Assembly: GCA_039583875.1 (NCBI GenBank)
Contig: CM077166.1
Coordinates: 92,412,094 to 92,476,093 of the forward strand
Length of the DNA: 64,000 bases
Origin: Platanthera guangdongensis
Lineage: Eukaryota; Streptophyta; Magnoliopsida; Asparagales; Orchidaceae
Direction of reading: 5' to 3'
Under the pieces are notes generated by a model. The model worked only from the letters and a program-made list of their open reading frames with translations, was not told where the DNA came from and ran no database searches. A program made the position numbers and the translations under genes. This document shows positions 61,703 to 64,000 of this stretch, one piece after another; within the stretch, counting starts at the first letter, position 1, and each line of letters starts with the position of its first letter.

Positions 61703-63249
61703 TGTTGAATTTTCACCCGAGATGATCAGCGAGATAGTCTGACGCCAAATTAATATTCTCAGAGCTATCAAGATCACATCTTGATCAAGCGGAATTGGGA
61801 AAACAAGCTCAAACACTAAATGCAAGTAGAAGAAACAAGATGATCATATATTTATTAACTTTTTACAGGGCAAGGTATACATGGCGAGACATGATTTCGC
61901 CAGTATACAAGGAAAATAGAAGAGATACAAAAAAACATTCCGGGTGGACAGAACTGGAGACCGCCGAGACTACTCGAACTACTAGATGATGAATAGAACA
62001 CGGAGTCCGCCAAGACCATAAGGGCGCACGGACACACCGTTATTCGCTGACTGCTACAAGCTGCTGCCGAACTGAAGAATAGACCGCCTAATCGCCGAGT
62101 TCGGTAGACAAGTTATTGAACTTGGAAAAGCTGAAGCAGTGAAAACTGAAAAGCCGCAGAAGCGACCTGCTAAGACCGCTGATTGTAACCACAAACTTCA
62201 CTGAACCTGACCGAAGTCAAAGCCAAACTCATGGCTCCACGGTGCTAGCCGCGCAACTTGCAAACAGCAACCAGTTAACTCTGATCAAACTGCGCAGATA
62301 AGAAAACCGAGGCCACAACACTTAACCAAGTGTCAACTTACTGTTCCCTCTATTACTGTAGACATTCCGGGGGGGGGGGGGGTCTATTTATTGGCGGGGT
62401 GAGGAGTGTGGTCACCACCCTACTGAATAGAATCACCACCCCAGCTCGCAGCTAACAAAACCCAGTCCGTCGAGTCCGCAAGGACTTGGCCAGAATTCAA
62501 CAACTCACCAGGCACCAGGATAAGGACATTCCACCACCAAGCGGGCACCGAGCCAGTCCGCACACAAGCAGCACGCGGACACAACAACAACTCATTCACT
62601 GTGTCAGTACGCACGCTACATGCGGACAAGATAGCAGCCCGCACATCCCACATGCACTGCACCAGGCCGCAACACAGCATAGCACACGGACAACCATAGC
62701 CCATACTGCAACAGTCCGCACCCCATACGCGGACATGGCGACAGTCCGCAAAGAGCGAGAACAATGCCTCAGCCCGCCACATGAGTCCACGACCAACAGG
62801 CAGTCCGCCAAGTCAATAGCAGACTCTGCGGACACAGCAAACACCATGGACTTGTCAGAGAGTGACCAAGTACAACAAACCACCAAGAGCCTGGTGTGAG
62901 CCCAACGGACAAGGCCCCAGTCCGCCAGCTCCCAAGACAACACCAACCCTCCAACAGAGCAAGGCAAAGCTCGCAAGCTCCAACTCGCACAGCTCCCAAG
63001 CCAGCAACCAACTGCCAGACTCGCAACCAATCTGCGCAGTCCGCAGAACAACTCCAATCCCGCAAACCACTGGCGATAAGCCAGACCGCAGAAGTAGGCG
63101 GACACCAATCCAAGTCCGCCCGGCTACCTCCAGAACCACTTCAGGCCGCCTCCACTAGACCGCCAGCCCGCTCCATCAATCTGCATGGACAGTCCGTCCA
63201 GGCCGCCCGGTCTGTCTGATCACCCACTTCCACTTCACAAATTTCAACA
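61703..63249 (-). repeat. Copia-8 3' LTR (1547 bp)
   Basis: On the plus strand it runs TGTTGAATTTTCACCC to CACAAATTTCAACA; the first and last seven bases (TGTTGAA/TTCAACA) are perfect inverted repeats. The part from 62470 to 63225 is loaded with CAGTCCGC, GCGGAC and CCGCC words. A run of 14 G lies at 62369-62382. Open frames on both strands (62486-62899, 62596-63108, 62896-63219) come from this GC-rich composition and carry no motif. Confidence 0.82.
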
Positions 63250-63262
63250 CTCCCCCTTGAAG
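63250..63262 (-). other. Copia-8 polypurine tract
   Basis: CTCCCCCTTGAAG on the plus strand gives sense CTTCAAGGGGGAG directly before TGTTGAAATTTG. Confidence 0.82.
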
Positions 63263-63297
63263 TGAGAAGTGGTGATCAAGCCCAGTAGTCCCCATAG

Positions 63298-64000
63298 TCA
63301 TTGAAATGGCGCCTTCGATAGCGGTTTCGTGAAGATGTCAGCAAGGTTGTCTTCACTCCGAACATGCCCGACCATAAGAGATCCCTCCAACACCTTCTCC
63401 CTTATGAAGTGATGCTCGATCTCTATATGCTTCGTCCTTGCATGATAAACTGGATTGTTCACCAGTTTGAGAGCACTCTCATTGTCACCTTGGAGCAGAG
63501 TAGGACCTTGCACTTCCTCATGGATGTCCTTAACTAGCCTCCTTAACCAGATGGCTTCTCGAGCAACCAAAGATGAAGCCTTGTACTCTGCTTCCGTAGT
63601 CGAGACGGACACTGAGTCCTGCCTCTTCCTACACCATGAGATGCCAGCTGATCCACAAGTGAAAACATAACCCGATGTTGATCTTCGATCATTCGATTCA
63701 CCACCATAATCATCATCTGTGTATCCTAGCAATGAAAAATCCATGTCCCTCCTATAAAGGAGACCGATATCAAAAGTAGTCTTGACATACTTCAAGATAT
63801 TCTTTGCCTCCACCAGATGAGACTTCCTCGGCTCTACCATAAACTAACTTACTCGGCCAATATCATAAGCAATGTCTGGCCTTGTAATCGTTAGGTAGAT
63901 CAAGCTCCCTACTAGAGCTCTGAACACCAAGGGATCAGGAAGAATCCTTCCTTCGTCTCATCGAAGCTTCAACCCATGATCCAGAGGAGTAGAGCATCTC
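63298..64000 (-). pseudogene. Copia-8 RT C-terminus and RNase H
   Basis: From the window edge the frame reads RILPDPLVFRALVGSLIYLT, ITRPDIAYDIGRVS, then a TAG at 63844-63846 where Gln is usual, then KSHLVEAKNILKYVKTTFDI, GYTDDDYGGESNDRRSTSGY, VSVSTTEAEYKASSLVAREA, LLQGDNESALKLVNNPVYHA, KHIEIEHHFIREKV and EDNLADIFTKPLS. RNase H acidic residues (TDDD, EAEY, GDNESA) are intact. Another TGA lies near 63960. Confidence 0.87.

Larger units (their letters stand above)
55192..64000 (+). mobile_element. Copia-6: Sirevirus-like element, 5' part, with two insertions
   Basis: It starts with a 1.8-kb LTR (55197-57019) preceded by ATCAC, a possible target duplication that cannot be checked because the 3' end is outside. 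It continues with a primer site, a decayed gag with two zinc-knuckle-like motifs, and the protease signature. Gag is interrupted by solo LTR-7 (59468-61435), and the protease by Copia-8 (from 61703). The LTR resembles LTR-7 and Copia-5 in architecture but has its own palindromic word. Confidence 0.85.
61703..64000 (-). mobile_element. Copia-8: copia element, 3' part, inserted in Copia-6
   Basis: Its 3' LTR (61703-63249), polypurine tract and the RNase H end of pol lie on the minus strand; the rest continues past the window. It sits directly after the HMTAT of the Copia-6 protease. The 5-base sequence before it is GCAAC, which should reappear after its other LTR if it is the target duplication. 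Confidence 0.88.

Noticed and set aside
62486..63219. Several overlapping 90-170 codon frames on both strands
   Set aside because: They lie in the Copia-8 LTR; frames exist on both strands because of the CAGTCCGC-rich composition, and none has a known motif.

Overview
The window looks like repeat-dominated intergenic DNA of a flowering plant, probably a eudicot. The evidence is the density of Ty1/copia LTR retrotransposons primed by initiator-Met tRNA, plant RTE-type LINEs, hAT, MULE and PIF/Harbinger transposase remnants, tRNA-derived SINEs, AT-rich spacers, and one exon of a plant-type IAA-amino acid hydrolase (ILR1-like) gene. No complete host gene is visible, and no rRNA, tRNA gene or CRISPR was recognised. 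I use these names: Copia-1 (2096-11216, +), Copia-2 (3235-7863, -, inside Copia-1), Gypsy-derived mini-element (12251-14149, -), Copia-3 (23608-28743, +), Copia-4 (32498-50018, -), Copia-5 (35392-47502, -, Sirevirus-like, inside Copia-4), Copia-6 (55197 to beyond the window, +, Sirevirus-like), solo LTR-7 (59468-61435, -, inside Copia-6) and Copia-8 (61703 to beyond the window, -, inside Copia-6).

Layout. 1-2095: AT-rich DNA with an RTE LINE fragment. 2096-11216: Copia-1 split by Copia-2. 11217-15300: LTR-like fragments and the deleted gypsy element. 15300-23600: a CT-rich degenerate tandem repeat, a decayed BED/DUF659 hAT transposase, a GC-rich island, an RTE 3' end, and a large 31-bp minisatellite inside a short inverted-repeat element. 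23600-31090: a second hAT gene whose 5' part is separated from the rest by Copia-3. 31490-50140: a decayed MULE transposase split by Copia-4, itself split by Copia-5. 50205-50910: four tRNA-derived SINEs around a head-to-head centre. 51503-51826: ILR1-like first exon. 52790-53119: Harbinger transposase fragment. 55197-64000: Copia-6 with two insertions.

Nesting is supported by exact 5-bp target duplications read directly: GTCTT (Copia-2), TATTA (gypsy mini-element), ATTAT (Copia-3), GAATC (Copia-4), GCCAG (Copia-5), ATATC (solo LTR-7). LTR divergence counted by eye gives relative ages: Copia-2 about 20/296, Copia-4 8/172, Copia-5 about 25/1509, Copia-3 2/123. In each nested pair where both can be judged, the inner element is the younger.

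The most interesting signal is in the Sirevirus-like elements. Each of the three LTR families carries an array of many copies of its own inverted-repeat word (TCGTCGA/TTCGACGA in Copia-5, GTTGAGTGAA/TTCACTCAAC in Copia-6, TGTCGACA in LTR-7). All share a conserved promoter-like block next to a CACTATA box. In Copia-5 the same word also fills the pol-ORF3 spacer and is translated as an RRS-rich repeat inside gag. Copia-5 also has a 1018-codon uninterrupted ORF downstream of a gag-pol that is broken by stops, and a splice-acceptor-like sequence sits just before its ATG.
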